From: Tepidamorphus gemmatus
GTDB taxonomy: Bacteria > Pseudomonadota > Alphaproteobacteria > Rhizobiales > Tepidamorphaceae
Length of the DNA: 64,000 bases
NCBI RefSeq assembly: GCF_004346195.1
Contig: NZ_SMAK01000005.1
Location: 124,001-188,000 of the forward strand
Direction of reading: 5' to 3'
Part shown: one piece after another, positions 25,617-33,086 of the stretch
Layout: every line of letters begins with the position of its first letter
Numbering within the stretch: position 1 is the stretch's first letter
Program-made: the position numbers and the translations under genes
The notes under the pieces: generated by a model
Told to the model about the DNA's origin: nothing
What the model saw: only the letters and a program-made list of their open reading frames with translations
The model's database searches: none

Positions 25617-26417
25617 TCAGCCCGCGGCCTTCATTTCCGCACCGCCGCGCGCCCGCATGTCGAAGAACAGTGCCTGGCTGATCACTGCCTTCACCACGTC
25701 GGTGTCGAACGGCTTGGCGATCAGGAAGGCGGGTTCCGGCCGCTCGCCGGTCAGAAGCCGCTCCGGGTAGGCGGTGATGAAGATGACCGGGACGTCGATC
25801 GTTGTCAGCATCTCGTTGACGGCATCGAGCCCCGAGCTGCCGTCGGCGAGCTGGATATCCGCCAGTACCAGGCCGGGACGGCGCGCCGCGACGGCCTTGA
25901 TCGCCTCCGCATGCGTGCGCGCAAGCCCGCACACGGTGTGGCCGAGCCCCTCCACCAGCGCCTCGAGATCCATGGCGATCATCGGCTCGTCCTCGATGAT
26001 GAGGACGTCGGTGGCGACCTGGGCGGCGATCTCGCGGCCCGCCTGTTCCACCAGGTCGCGGACGCCCGCGGCGGTGGTGTCGAGCACCTTGCCCGCCTCC
26101 TCGGCGCTGAACCCCTCGACCGTGGTCAGAAGGAAGGCCTGACGCGCGCGCGGCATCATCGCATCGAGCGTCCGCTCATGCGGCAGCGCGCGCATCTGAT
26201 GGCGGTCGAGCACGTCGACGGAATCCCAGATCTGCACGAGCACCCGATACAGCGCGACCTTCGGATGGAGCCGCGTGTCGAAGATGCCGGGATCCTCGAT
26301 GATCGCCGTCAGACCCGCAGCCACATATGCATCGCCGCGCTTCTGGCTGCCCGTCAGCGCGCGCGCGAAGCGCCGCAGATAGGGCAGGTGCGGCATGATG
26401 GTGGTCGCGATGGACAT
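25617..26417 (-). CDS. phyR: General stress response regulator PhyR
   Basis: PhyR is the anti-anti-sigma factor of the alphaproteobacterial general stress response: when phosphorylated it binds NepR and frees EcfG. From the ATG at 26417 it has 266 residues. Residues about 1-130 form the sigma-like domain (LPYLRRFARALTGSQKRGD, then LTTVEGFSAEEAGKVLDTT). Residues about 137-255 form a receiver with IEDEPMIAMD, phospho-acceptor Asp187 (LVLADIQLADG) and Lys in FLIAKPFDT. It is divergent from nepR-ecfG, with back-to-back EcfG-type promoters between, so it belongs to its own regulon. Two HWE kinases follow within 8 kb as possible phosphate donors. Confidence 0.96.
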   Translation of the reverse strand: MSIATTIMPHLPYLRRFARALTGSQKRGDAYVAAGLTAIIEDPGIFDTRLHPKVALYRVLVQIWDSVDVLDRHQMRALPHERTLDAMMPRARQAFLLTTVEGFSAEEAGKVLDTTAAGVRDLVEQAGREIAAQVATDVLIIEDEPMIAMDLEALVEGLGHTVCGLARTHAEAIKAVAARRPGLVLADIQLADGSSGLDAVNEMLTTIDVPVIFITAYPERLLTGERPEPAFLIAKPFDTDVVKAVISQALFFDMRARGGAEMKAAG

Positions 26418-26455
26418 GTTCTGCCTTTCCCCTTGCAAACCCGTGTGCGTTTCTA

Positions 26456-26480
26456 AACGCCCGGCCGTCGGTACGGTTCC
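26456..26480 (-). promoter_or_regulatory. EcfG-type promoter of phyR
   Basis: On the minus strand GGAAC (26480-26476) and CGTT (26459-26456) are 16 bases apart, an exact match to the EcfG consensus. It lies 39 bases before the phyR ATG. Confidence 0.8.
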
Positions 26481-26509
26481 GTAGCGCGCCACACATTTTC
26501 GCGAGGGAT

Positions 26510-26535
26510 GGAACACTTCCCCAGCGACCGGCGTT
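26510..26535 (+). promoter_or_regulatory. EcfG-type promoter of nepR-ecfG
   Basis: GGAAC (26510-26514) and CGTT (26532-26535) are 17 bases apart, an exact match to the EcfG consensus, giving autoregulation of the anti-sigma/sigma pair. Confidence 0.82.
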
Positions 26536-26617
26536 TGACATCCGCTCAGCTGCGTCTCGTCGAACGGCGGCGCAGCGTGTGATCGACACGTTGAGAACAG
26601 AACACGCCGGGATTGTC

Positions 26618-26836
26618 ATGACCAGGAAGCTGACGGGTGCGACCCAGGGCGAGGCCTTGGCGAGGCACCGCTCGCCCGCCCTCGACGAGCGGCTGCAGGC
26701 CCATATCGGGCGCCAGTTGAAGTCGATGTACGACGCCTACTTGAATGAGCCTGTTCCAGACCATCTGATCGAATTGCTCGACAAGCTCGACCGTATCGAA
26801 GCCGGCGCGAAGAAGGCAGACGGGGAACCGGCATGA
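26618..26836 (+). CDS. nepR: NepR anti-sigma factor
   Basis: Small helical anti-sigma factor that holds EcfG inactive until phosphorylated PhyR takes it away. The ATG at 26618 gives 72 residues; a GTG at 26579 would add 13 residues and is also downstream of the promoter. The conserved core is HIGRQLKSMYDAYLNEPVPD followed by HLIELLDKLD, with the hinge Pro pair (EPVPDHL) seen in NepR proteins. The last four bases overlap the ecfG start (ATGA), the usual arrangement for keeping anti-sigma and sigma in balance. Confidence 0.94.
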   Translation: MTRKLTGATQGEALARHRSPALDERLQAHIGRQLKSMYDAYLNEPVPDHLIELLDKLDRIEAGAKKADGEPA

Positions 26837-27384
26837 ACCCGAAGCGCGAGCTGCTCGAGCACATCCCGAACTTGCGGGCCTTCGCGATCTCGCTGTGCGG
26901 ATCACCGGAGCGTGCGGACGATTTCGTCCAGGAGGCCCTGATGAAGGCCTGGTCCAACCTGCACAGTTTCAAGCCGGGCACCAACATGCGGGCCTGGCTG
27001 TTCACCATCCTGCGCAACGGCTATTACTCGGAGCTGCGCAAGCGGCGCCGCGAGGTCGAGGATGCCGACGATGCCCTGGCGTCGCGGCTGGCCAGCCTGC
27101 CGGAGCAGCACGGCCACATGGACCTCAATGACTTCCGCAAGGCGCTGGCCCAGCTTCCCGAGGATCAGCGCGAGGCGCTGATCCTGATCGGCGCGTCGGG
27201 CTTCTCCTACGAGGAGGCGGCTGAGATCTGCGGCTGCGCCGTCGGCACGGTGAAGAGCCGGGTGAACCGCGCCCGCAACCGACTGGCCGAGCTGCTGGCC
27301 GTCACGTCGGCCACCGACTACGGCCCGGATGGGCCCTCGCAGCACGTCATCGTCTCGAGTACGGCTGCCGGATCGGCAATCTGA
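26833..27384 (+). CDS. ecfG: ECF sigma factor EcfG
   Basis: General stress sigma factor, 183 residues. Region 2 is ISLCGSPERADDFVQEALMK followed by AWSNLHSFKPGTNMRAWLFT, and region 4 is LPEDQREALILIGASGFSYE with CAVGTVKSRVNRARNRLAEL. FKPGTNMRAWLFTILRN is the EcfG hallmark. It recognises GGAAC/CGTT promoters, several of which are found within 4.5 kb (phyR, nepR, csbD). It is coupled to nepR by ATGA. The 113 bases between its stop and the convergent kinase hold a perfect 14-base palindrome, GCAAACCGGTTTGC (27466-27479). Confidence 0.95.
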   Translation: MNPKRELLEHIPNLRAFAISLCGSPERADDFVQEALMKAWSNLHSFKPGTNMRAWLFTILRNGYYSELRKRRREVEDADDALASRLASLPEQHGHMDLNDFRKALAQLPEDQREALILIGASGFSYEEAAEICGCAVGTVKSRVNRARNRLAELLAVTSATDYGPDGPSQHVIVSSTAAGSAI

Positions 27385-27465
27385 CCCCCGATCGACCCGG
27401 AGCGGGTATTCGTTTCACGGACCGATGATCCGCTCCAACTCCCTGTTCCGAAGCAACGCCCGGCG

Positions 27466-27479
27466 GCAAACCGGTTTGC
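27466..27479. repeat. Perfect 14-base palindrome between convergent genes
   Basis: GCAAACCGGTTTGC is perfectly self-complementary and lies between the converging ecfG and HWE kinase genes. It has no loop, so it is more likely a protein-binding site than a terminator. There is no further evidence for a role. Confidence 0.4.
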
Positions 27480-27497
27480 GCGTCTCCGGGGATCGCG

Positions 27498-29342
27498 TCA
27501 GTCGATCAGGTTGCGGCGCGGTATCCGGAACCGCGCCGTGACGCCGGCCGGATCGAAGTCGAGCTTGACGTCGGCCTCGAGCGACACGGCGACATTGCGC
27601 TCCACCACGATCCGCCCGAAGCCGCGGCGCGTCGGCTGCTGCACGGTCGGGCCGCCGCTTTCCCGCCACTCCAGCACGACCGATTCCTCTTCGCCTTCCC
27701 CGTCAAGACGCCACGTCACCTCCACCTTGCCGTCGTCGTTGGAGAGCGCCCCGTACTTCGCGGCATTGGTTGCCAGTTCGTGCATCGCCAGTCCGATGGT
27801 CTGCGTCGCCTCCGGTGGCAGGCGCAGCACCGGTCCCTGGATGACCACGCGCGCCTCGTCTTCCGGCATGTAGTGGCCCACCTGGTTGCGGATCAGGTCG
27901 CTGAGCTGCACACCGCCCCAGTCCTCGGCCACAAGCAGGTCCTGAGCACCGGCAAGCGAGCGCAGTCTCTGGCCGAAACCGGTCACGAATTCCGCAACGG
28001 TAGAGGCCTGCTGGGCCGTCTGACGGGCGATCGCCTGTACGACCGCGAGAAGGTTCTTGGAGCGGTGGGTCAGTTCGCGCATGACGAGGCGCATCTGTCG
28101 CTCGCCATGCTTGCGCTCGGTGATGTCGACCGCAGCACAGGTGATGCCCGCCACCTCCCCCGTCTCGGTGAAGGTTGGCTCGATGTGCAGGTCCCACCAG
28201 CGGCGGTTGCCCTCGGGCCCGACCTCCGCCTCGCAGTATTGCGGTTCGCCGCTCGCCAACGCCCGCCGCTTGTAGGCGATCAGCGTCGCCCGCTCCGGCT
28301 CGTTCAGAAGCTCGAAATCACTGCGCCCGACCAGCGGACCGTAGGGTGTGTCGGCAGTATTGGCCCAGGCATATCGCAGCTCCGTGTCCTGCACGAACAC
28401 CAGCATGCCGCTCGACTTGAGTGCAAGATCGAGCCGCTGGACGGTCTGGGCGAGCCGCGTGCTGAGATCGGATCGCATCGCCTCCAGACGCTTGGGGCGG
28501 GTTATGTCGGTCGCCGTGCAGACGATGCCGACGATGCGACCATCATCCAGGCGCGGCGAAACGGAGATCTGCAGCCAGGTTGAGCTTCCGCCCTCAGCCA
28601 CCTCGAGGTCGAACCGCGCCGGCGCGCCTGTCGCAAGAACGCGCCGCTTCATCCGGATGCTCGTCGCTGCCGCCTCGGGCGGCAGCAGATCTTCGTCGCG
28701 CTTGCCAACAACCTCCGCCTCGACGAGACCGGATGCGGGATTGTGGATCCAGGTGTAACGCAGGTCGGCGTCCTGCGCGTAGACGGTCATCCGCGCGCCC
28801 TCGGTCGCGATCTCGAAGAGCTGCTTCACCTGCGCCAGTTCCGCCGTCCTTTCGGCCACCTCAGTCTCGAGACGAGCCCGGATCTCCTCGAGTTGCCGGC
28901 GGGCCGCGTCACGCGCCTCGATTTCCGCCACGAGCAGCCGATTGGCTTCCGCCATCTGACGCGGCGAGGGCCAGGCGACCAGGCGCGGCATCAGACGCCA
29001 GGTCACGACGGCGGTTCCCAGCGAGACCACGGCGGTGACGGCCTTCAGCATTCCCTCAAGACCGTACGCCGGATACCAGAGCGTCACCGCCCCCCCGAGA
29101 TGGGTGATGCCGCACAGAACGATGAAGGCCGAAAACAACACCGCGATCTGACGGGCCTCGCCGGTGATGTCGTCGCGGCGCAGCGCGAAGGCGAGGATGG
29201 CGCCGGGAATGAGGAAATAGGCGAGCGCGATCGCAGCATCCGAAACGACATGCATGGCGACCAGATCCGGCCGCCAGAGCAGGCAATAGCCGTGTGGTAC
29301 GAAGCTTGCTGCGCCCAACAGGTATTCGAGTACGCGGTCCAT
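27498..29342 (-). CDS. HWE sensor kinase with ethylene-receptor-like membrane domain and two PAS domains
   Basis: 614 residues from the ATG at 29342. Three helices (about 25-120) contain HVVSDAAIALAYFLIPGAIL and FSAFIVLCGITHLGG. These carry D35, Y42, I45, P46, I74, C77 and H81, equal in identity and near-equal in spacing to the ethylene/copper site of plant ETR1 (D25, Y32, I35, P36, I62, C65, H69). A coiled coil (about 140-190) and two PAS domains follow. The kinase core is of HWE type: RELTHRSKNLLAVVQ with phospho-acceptor His426, then MHELATNAAKYGAL and RGFGRIVVER. HWE kinases near phyR commonly phosphorylate PhyR, which suggests a feed into the stress response. Ligand and partner are inferred; the domain match is direct. 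Confidence 0.9.
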   Translation of the reverse strand: MDRVLEYLLGAASFVPHGYCLLWRPDLVAMHVVSDAAIALAYFLIPGAILAFALRRDDITGEARQIAVLFSAFIVLCGITHLGGAVTLWYPAYGLEGMLKAVTAVVSLGTAVVTWRLMPRLVAWPSPRQMAEANRLLVAEIEARDAARRQLEEIRARLETEVAERTAELAQVKQLFEIATEGARMTVYAQDADLRYTWIHNPASGLVEAEVVGKRDEDLLPPEAAATSIRMKRRVLATGAPARFDLEVAEGGSSTWLQISVSPRLDDGRIVGIVCTATDITRPKRLEAMRSDLSTRLAQTVQRLDLALKSSGMLVFVQDTELRYAWANTADTPYGPLVGRSDFELLNEPERATLIAYKRRALASGEPQYCEAEVGPEGNRRWWDLHIEPTFTETGEVAGITCAAVDITERKHGERQMRLVMRELTHRSKNLLAVVQAIARQTAQQASTVAEFVTGFGQRLRSLAGAQDLLVAEDWGGVQLSDLIRNQVGHYMPEDEARVVIQGPVLRLPPEATQTIGLAMHELATNAAKYGALSNDDGKVEVTWRLDGEGEEESVVLEWRESGGPTVQQPTRRGFGRIVVERNVAVSLEADVKLDFDPAGVTARFRIPRRNLID

Positions 29343-29462
29343 TCGCTCAAACCCTTCCGCCGCCCGGCCCAACCGACCGCCTGCCGTCCCCCGGGCCGCT
29401 GGCTGCCACGCCCGTTATTGCAGGTCGCCGCGCGGTTGGCACCCGTCCGTCGACGCCGAAAG

Positions 29463-29485
29463 CCCCGGCCGCCGGGCGGCCGGGG
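29463..29485 (-). terminator. Terminator-like hairpin after the DUF892 gene
   Basis: CCCCGGCCGC-CGG-GCGGCCGGGG, a perfect 10-base stem with a 3-base loop, 30 bases past the stop of the ferritin-like gene on the minus strand. There is no U-run, which is usual in GC-rich genomes. Confidence 0.55.
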
Positions 29486-29514
29486 ATCGACATCTGCATC
29501 GGCCGGCAGTCAGA

Positions 29515-30003
29515 TCATGCGGCCTTGCGGTTGAGTCCGCTCTGGGCAAGCTTGCTGAGCTTCTTGTCAGCGGCGGATTCCTGATCGAGCACCTGCTGCA
29601 GAAGGCGGGCGGCCTCGGCCTTGCCGAGCTGCTTCGCCCAGGCGACCATGGTGCCGTAACGGGCCATCTCGTAGTGCTCGACGGCCTGGGCGGAGGCGAT
29701 CAGACCGGCGTCGCGGGCATCCTTGTCTTCGGTCTCCGACATGATCTCCTCGGCCTCCTCGGAGAGGCCCTTGATCGCCTCGCAGGTGATTCCGCGCGGC
29801 TTGAGGTCGAACAGCGCGAACACCTTCTCGAGGGTCTCGACCTGCCCCTCCGTCTCCTCGCGGTGATGCTCGAAGGCCTCCCTGAGGTCTTCCGAGCCCG
29901 CCTTCCTGGCCATCTTCGGCAGCGCCTTCAGGATTTCCTTCTCGGCGTAATACATGTCGCGCAGCATGTGCACGAACAGATCCTCGAGCGTTTTCATTGC
30001 CAT
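29515..30003 (-). CDS. DUF892 (YciE/YciF-like) ferritin-like protein
   Basis: 162 residues from the ATG at 30003. The start MKTLEDLFVHMLRDMYYAEK, then ILKALPKMA, then EAFEHHREETEGQVETLEKV is the DUF892 signature, a four-helix ferritin-like bundle with E-x-x-H metal-ligand pairs (HHREET, QAVEHYEMARYGT). Members are stress-induced in enterobacteria and are regular members of the alphaproteobacterial general stress regulon. The gene is 26 bases downstream of the DUF3309 gene, probably one transcript with it. The Lys- and Ala-rich tail is typical. Confidence 0.92.
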   Translation of the reverse strand: MAMKTLEDLFVHMLRDMYYAEKEILKALPKMARKAGSEDLREAFEHHREETEGQVETLEKVFALFDLKPRGITCEAIKGLSEEAEEIMSETEDKDARDAGLIASAQAVEHYEMARYGTMVAWAKQLGKAEAARLLQQVLDQESAADKKLSKLAQSGLNRKAA

Positions 30004-30029
30004 CCTCGAATCTCCGGATGTGGCTGGTA

Positions 30030-30188
30030 CTAGAGACGTCCCATCAGCAAGAGGACAAGGACGATGATGAGCAGGACGCCCACGATCCCGCCCGGTCCGT
30101 ATCCCCAGCCCCGGCTGTACGGCCAGGCGGGGACCGCGCCGATCAGCAGCAGGATGAGGATGATGAGCAGTATTGTTCCGATTGACAT
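30030..30188 (-). CDS. DUF3309 small membrane protein
   Basis: 52 residues, too short to be found by length filters. MSIGTILLIILILLLIGAVP, then a Trp/Tyr/Gly loop AWPYSRGWGYGPGG and a second helix IVGVLLIIVLVLLLMGRL: the exact DUF3309 layout. Function unknown; frequent next to stress genes in this order. It lies between csbD and the DUF892 gene, all leftward, and may be read from the csbD promoter. Confidence 0.9.
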   Translation of the reverse strand: MSIGTILLIILILLLIGAVPAWPYSRGWGYGPGGIVGVLLIIVLVLLLMGRL

Positions 30189-30284
30189 GGTATCGCCCCA
30201 GGTCTCCTGCAGACCCGACGCGAGGTCGCGCCGGGTCCGGGTGACGGACTGTGCGCTGCGAGCAGCGCCGCGCGGTCATCGTGC

Positions 30285-30482
30285 TCAGAGCCGCGACGTC
30301 CAGTCGTCGACCTGACGACGCGCCTCGTCCTTGGCGATGCCGTAGCGTTCCTGGATCTTGCCGACGAGCTGGTCGCGGTTGCCCTCGATCACGTCGAGAT
30401 CGTCGTTGGTGAGCTTGCCCCACTGCTCCTTGACCTTGCCGGTGAACTGCTTCCACTGGCCTTCGATGCGATCACAATTCAT
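30285..30482 (-). CDS. CsbD family stress protein
   Basis: 65 residues. MNCDRIEGQWKQFTGKVKEQ, WGKLTNDDLDVIEGNRDQLV and GKIQERYGIAKDEARRQVDD form the full CsbD domain, a soluble helical protein under general stress control in many bacteria; its molecular role is not known. The start at 30482 is set by the family's N-terminus. An exact EcfG-type promoter stands 127 bases upstream, making it a predicted EcfG target. Confidence 0.93.
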   Translation of the reverse strand: MNCDRIEGQWKQFTGKVKEQWGKLTNDDLDVIEGNRDQLVGKIQERYGIAKDEARRQVDDWTSRL

Positions 30483-30608
30483 GCTGGCTCCTTTCCGGCG
30501 CGACCGCGCGAGCGCGGGCAAGCCCACGCAGACAGTCGCGCGTCCGATGTTTAGAGGGTTGGCGTCCGGGGGTGGGATGGCCTCGCGCCGTCCCGCCCGT
30601 GCCGAAAC

Positions 30609-30633
30609 AACGCCGGGCGGCGCCGACGGTTCC
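30609..30633 (-). promoter_or_regulatory. EcfG-type promoter of csbD
   Basis: On the minus strand GGAAC (30633-30629) and CGTT (30612-30609) are 16 bases apart, an exact match. It could drive csbD, DUF3309 and DUF892 together. Confidence 0.75.
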
Positions 30634-30646
30634 CGTCTTCAGCGGG

Positions 30647-31006
30647 TCAGTTGCAGCCGCGGGCAGGCAGGCGGGAAAGAGCGTCCAGCAGGCGCTGGCC
30701 GTCGATCGGCTTCTGGATCACGGTCACGTCGGTCCCGTACACGGTGGCAAGGTCCTGTTGCCGATAGCCCGTGCTCAGCACGAAGCCGATGCGCTGGCGC
30801 ACCAGTTCGGCGGCGAGTCGCGCACTCGTCGCGCCGTCGCCGAGATTGACGTCGAGAACGGCTGCATCGATCGGCTGCTTCGCAATCAGGCCGAGAGCCT
30901 CCTCGATGTCGGCGACCGGACCGACGACCTCGTGGCCGGCCTCGGTCAGGAGACTTTCCACCTCCATCGCTATGAGGAATTCGTCCTCTACGACCAGCAC
31001 CCGCAT
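30647..31006 (-). CDS. Single-domain response regulator
   Basis: 119 residues, receiver domain only: acidic pocket VVEDEFLIAMEVE, phospho-acceptor Asp52 (AAVLDVNLGDG), switch Ser/Thr in VLSTGY and Lys in VIQKPID. The FLIAMEVE pattern is that of receivers paired with HWE kinases. It follows the HWE kinase gene by 19 bases and is very probably its partner. With no output domain, it may act as a phosphate sink or branch that tunes signalling to PhyR, as similar receivers do in related bacteria; here that is inference. Confidence 0.92.
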   Translation of the reverse strand: MRVLVVEDEFLIAMEVESLLTEAGHEVVGPVADIEEALGLIAKQPIDAAVLDVNLGDGATSARLAAELVRQRIGFVLSTGYRQQDLATVYGTDVTVIQKPIDGQRLLDALSRLPARGCN

Positions 31007-31025
31007 CGCCCGTTCACCCCGCCGC

Positions 31026-33044
31026 TCAATGGATGACCCCGACCGCCAGCGTGCTGCCGGGCGCGGCGATCGCCGGTTTCACGCGGTCCCAGGGGAGCGT
31101 GATCCGGCAGACCACTCCCTCCGGGTGAAACTGCATCTCCGTCTGGCCGTCCAGATCGTAGGCCAGGCTGCGCTCAAGCAGAAGCGAGCCGAAGCCGCGC
31201 TGCGTCGGCTCCTGGACCCGTGGGCCGTTGCTCTCCCGCCACGTGAAGATCAGGGTGCGATCCTGATCCTGCCCCTCCAGCGCCCAGTCGATCGCCACGC
31301 GTCCCTGCGGCACCGACAGTGCACCGTACTTCGTCGCATTGGTACCGAGCTCATGCACGGCCATCGAGAAGGCCAGTGCGCCGCGCGGATGGATCCGCAG
31401 CGGCGGGCCGGAGACGCGCGCCGACTGCGACTCGTCGAACGACTCGAGCTCCTGCAGGATCACCGAGCGCAGATCCGCACCCATCCAGCGTTCCTCCGCC
31501 AGCAGGCCGTGCGCGCGGGCCATGGTGCCGATGCGGCCGAGCAGCGCCTGCTCGAAACTGTCGACGCTCCCGTGTGCGCGAGCGGTGCGGCGGATGATGC
31601 CCTGGATCACCTGCAGGGTGTTCTTCATCCGATGGTCGAGCTCGCGCATGATCAGCCGCAGCGTCGCCGACGCCTGCACCCGCTCCGTCACGTCGAGCGC
31701 CGAGACCGCGAGATGCGCGGGGGGACCGGATTCCTCCGCGATCGGACGAATCGACACGTCATAGACAGGCTCGATGCCGTCCCGTTCGATGCCGGCGATA
31801 TCCAGCCGCCGGTCGGCTCCCGCGGCCGCCGCGATGACGGCGGCCTGCAGAGACGTGCGCTCGCCGGATCCCGCCTTCCAGATCGGCAGCTCCCAGATCG
31901 GCGACCCGACGACCTCCTCGGGCGCCAGACCACATGCCGTCGAGGCGGCGCGGTTGACCTCGACGACATCACCATCGGCCGTGATCATCCAGACCAGCGG
32001 CTCGAGCCCGTCGAGCGTGCGCCGCAGCTTTCGTTGCGCGGCGCGGACCTGTCGTCCGCGACGGGCGGCCTTGCCGTAGCCATGAATGGCAGCGGCCGCG
32101 CCGAAGCCGGCCAGCAGGACGAGTCCCACGACACCATAGCCCCGGATCGTCTCGGCAAGCGGTGGCGACCCGCTGATCGTGATGTACCAGGGCCGGCCGG
32201 ATTGCCGGGTCTCATACGTCACCGAAAAGGCCGACTGCTCCACGATCCGGGGGTCGTCGGATGGATTGGGCGTCGGTTCCGCCTTGCCGACCTTCAGGTC
32301 GATCGCATCGACACGTGCACTGGACCGCATCGCGCTCTGCAGGAGCCGCTCGATCTCGATGCTGCCGCTAGCCAGGCCGATGACCTCGCCGGTACGGGAC
32401 AGAACCGGGCGATACAGGATGATGCCGCGAACCTCCTGCTCGTCGGGCGCCGAGACGAACCGCACCAGGTCGGTGGAGGATCCGAAGCCGTTGGAGATGG
32501 CCGCCAGCGCGCCGTCGGATCTCTCCGGATCCGACAGGATGTCGAAACCGTGCGGAAGCCGGCCGGCGGAGAACACGTAGCTGGTCGCGACCGGCAGGTA
32601 GCGGTCGCGCACACCGGCGCGACGCGGCTGGCGCTGCGCATCCAATTCCCAGATGCCCAGCGGGCTCAGACGCTGGTCCGCCAGACCCGCTTCGAACGAT
32701 TCGCGCTCGGCGGCGTTGACAAGCCGATAGTAGGCCACGCCCCGCACGCCGGCGACACGACCGATAATGGGCACGAACCGCTCGAACTGGGCTTGGGTGA
32801 CATCCGGAGTCTCTGCGAAGAGCGCCTGGACCGCACGAACGATCAGGCTTGCGCGGTCGACGACCATCTCGACATTGGCCAATGCGACCTTGCTGTCGGC
32901 CAGGAAGGCTTCCGCCTGGCTGCGCTGCCAGGAGATATGGACGAACACTGCCGCCGCGAGAGTGAGGGCAACGATGACGGCCGTGAATATGCGTGCGCTG
33001 AACAAAACTACCCCGATGGCGCCCAGTCCGACGTGCCAGGGCAA
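31026..33044 (-). CDS. CHASE-PAS-HWE sensor histidine kinase
   Basis: 672 residues. TM1 is at about 15-37, followed by a periplasmic CHASE domain (about 60-280: TQAQFERFVPIIGRV, GVRGVAYYRLV, PVATSYVFSAGR) and TM2 at about 292-312. A PAS domain (about 335-440) comes next. The HWE core has RELDHRMKNTLQVIQGIIRR with His471, HELGTNATKYGAL and RGFGSLLLERSL. CHASE domains bind small extracellular ligands. The gene starts 42 bases after the DUF2333 gene of the upstream AAA+ operon, so it may be the sixth gene of that transcript. Its partner is the receiver gene just downstream. Confidence 0.93.
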   Translation of the reverse strand: MPWHVGLGAIGVVLFSARIFTAVIVALTLAAAVFVHISWQRSQAEAFLADSKVALANVEMVVDRASLIVRAVQALFAETPDVTQAQFERFVPIIGRVAGVRGVAYYRLVNAAERESFEAGLADQRLSPLGIWELDAQRQPRRAGVRDRYLPVATSYVFSAGRLPHGFDILSDPERSDGALAAISNGFGSSTDLVRFVSAPDEQEVRGIILYRPVLSRTGEVIGLASGSIEIERLLQSAMRSSARVDAIDLKVGKAEPTPNPSDDPRIVEQSAFSVTYETRQSGRPWYITISGSPPLAETIRGYGVVGLVLLAGFGAAAAIHGYGKAARRGRQVRAAQRKLRRTLDGLEPLVWMITADGDVVEVNRAASTACGLAPEEVVGSPIWELPIWKAGSGERTSLQAAVIAAAAGADRRLDIAGIERDGIEPVYDVSIRPIAEESGPPAHLAVSALDVTERVQASATLRLIMRELDHRMKNTLQVIQGIIRRTARAHGSVDSFEQALLGRIGTMARAHGLLAEERWMGADLRSVILQELESFDESQSARVSGPPLRIHPRGALAFSMAVHELGTNATKYGALSVPQGRVAIDWALEGQDQDRTLIFTWRESNGPRVQEPTQRGFGSLLLERSLAYDLDGQTEMQFHPEGVVCRITLPWDRVKPAIAAPGSTLAVGVIH

Positions 33045-33086
33045 CGCGCGAGGCGCACGTGTGGTTCCACCGCCGGGAGCATAATC

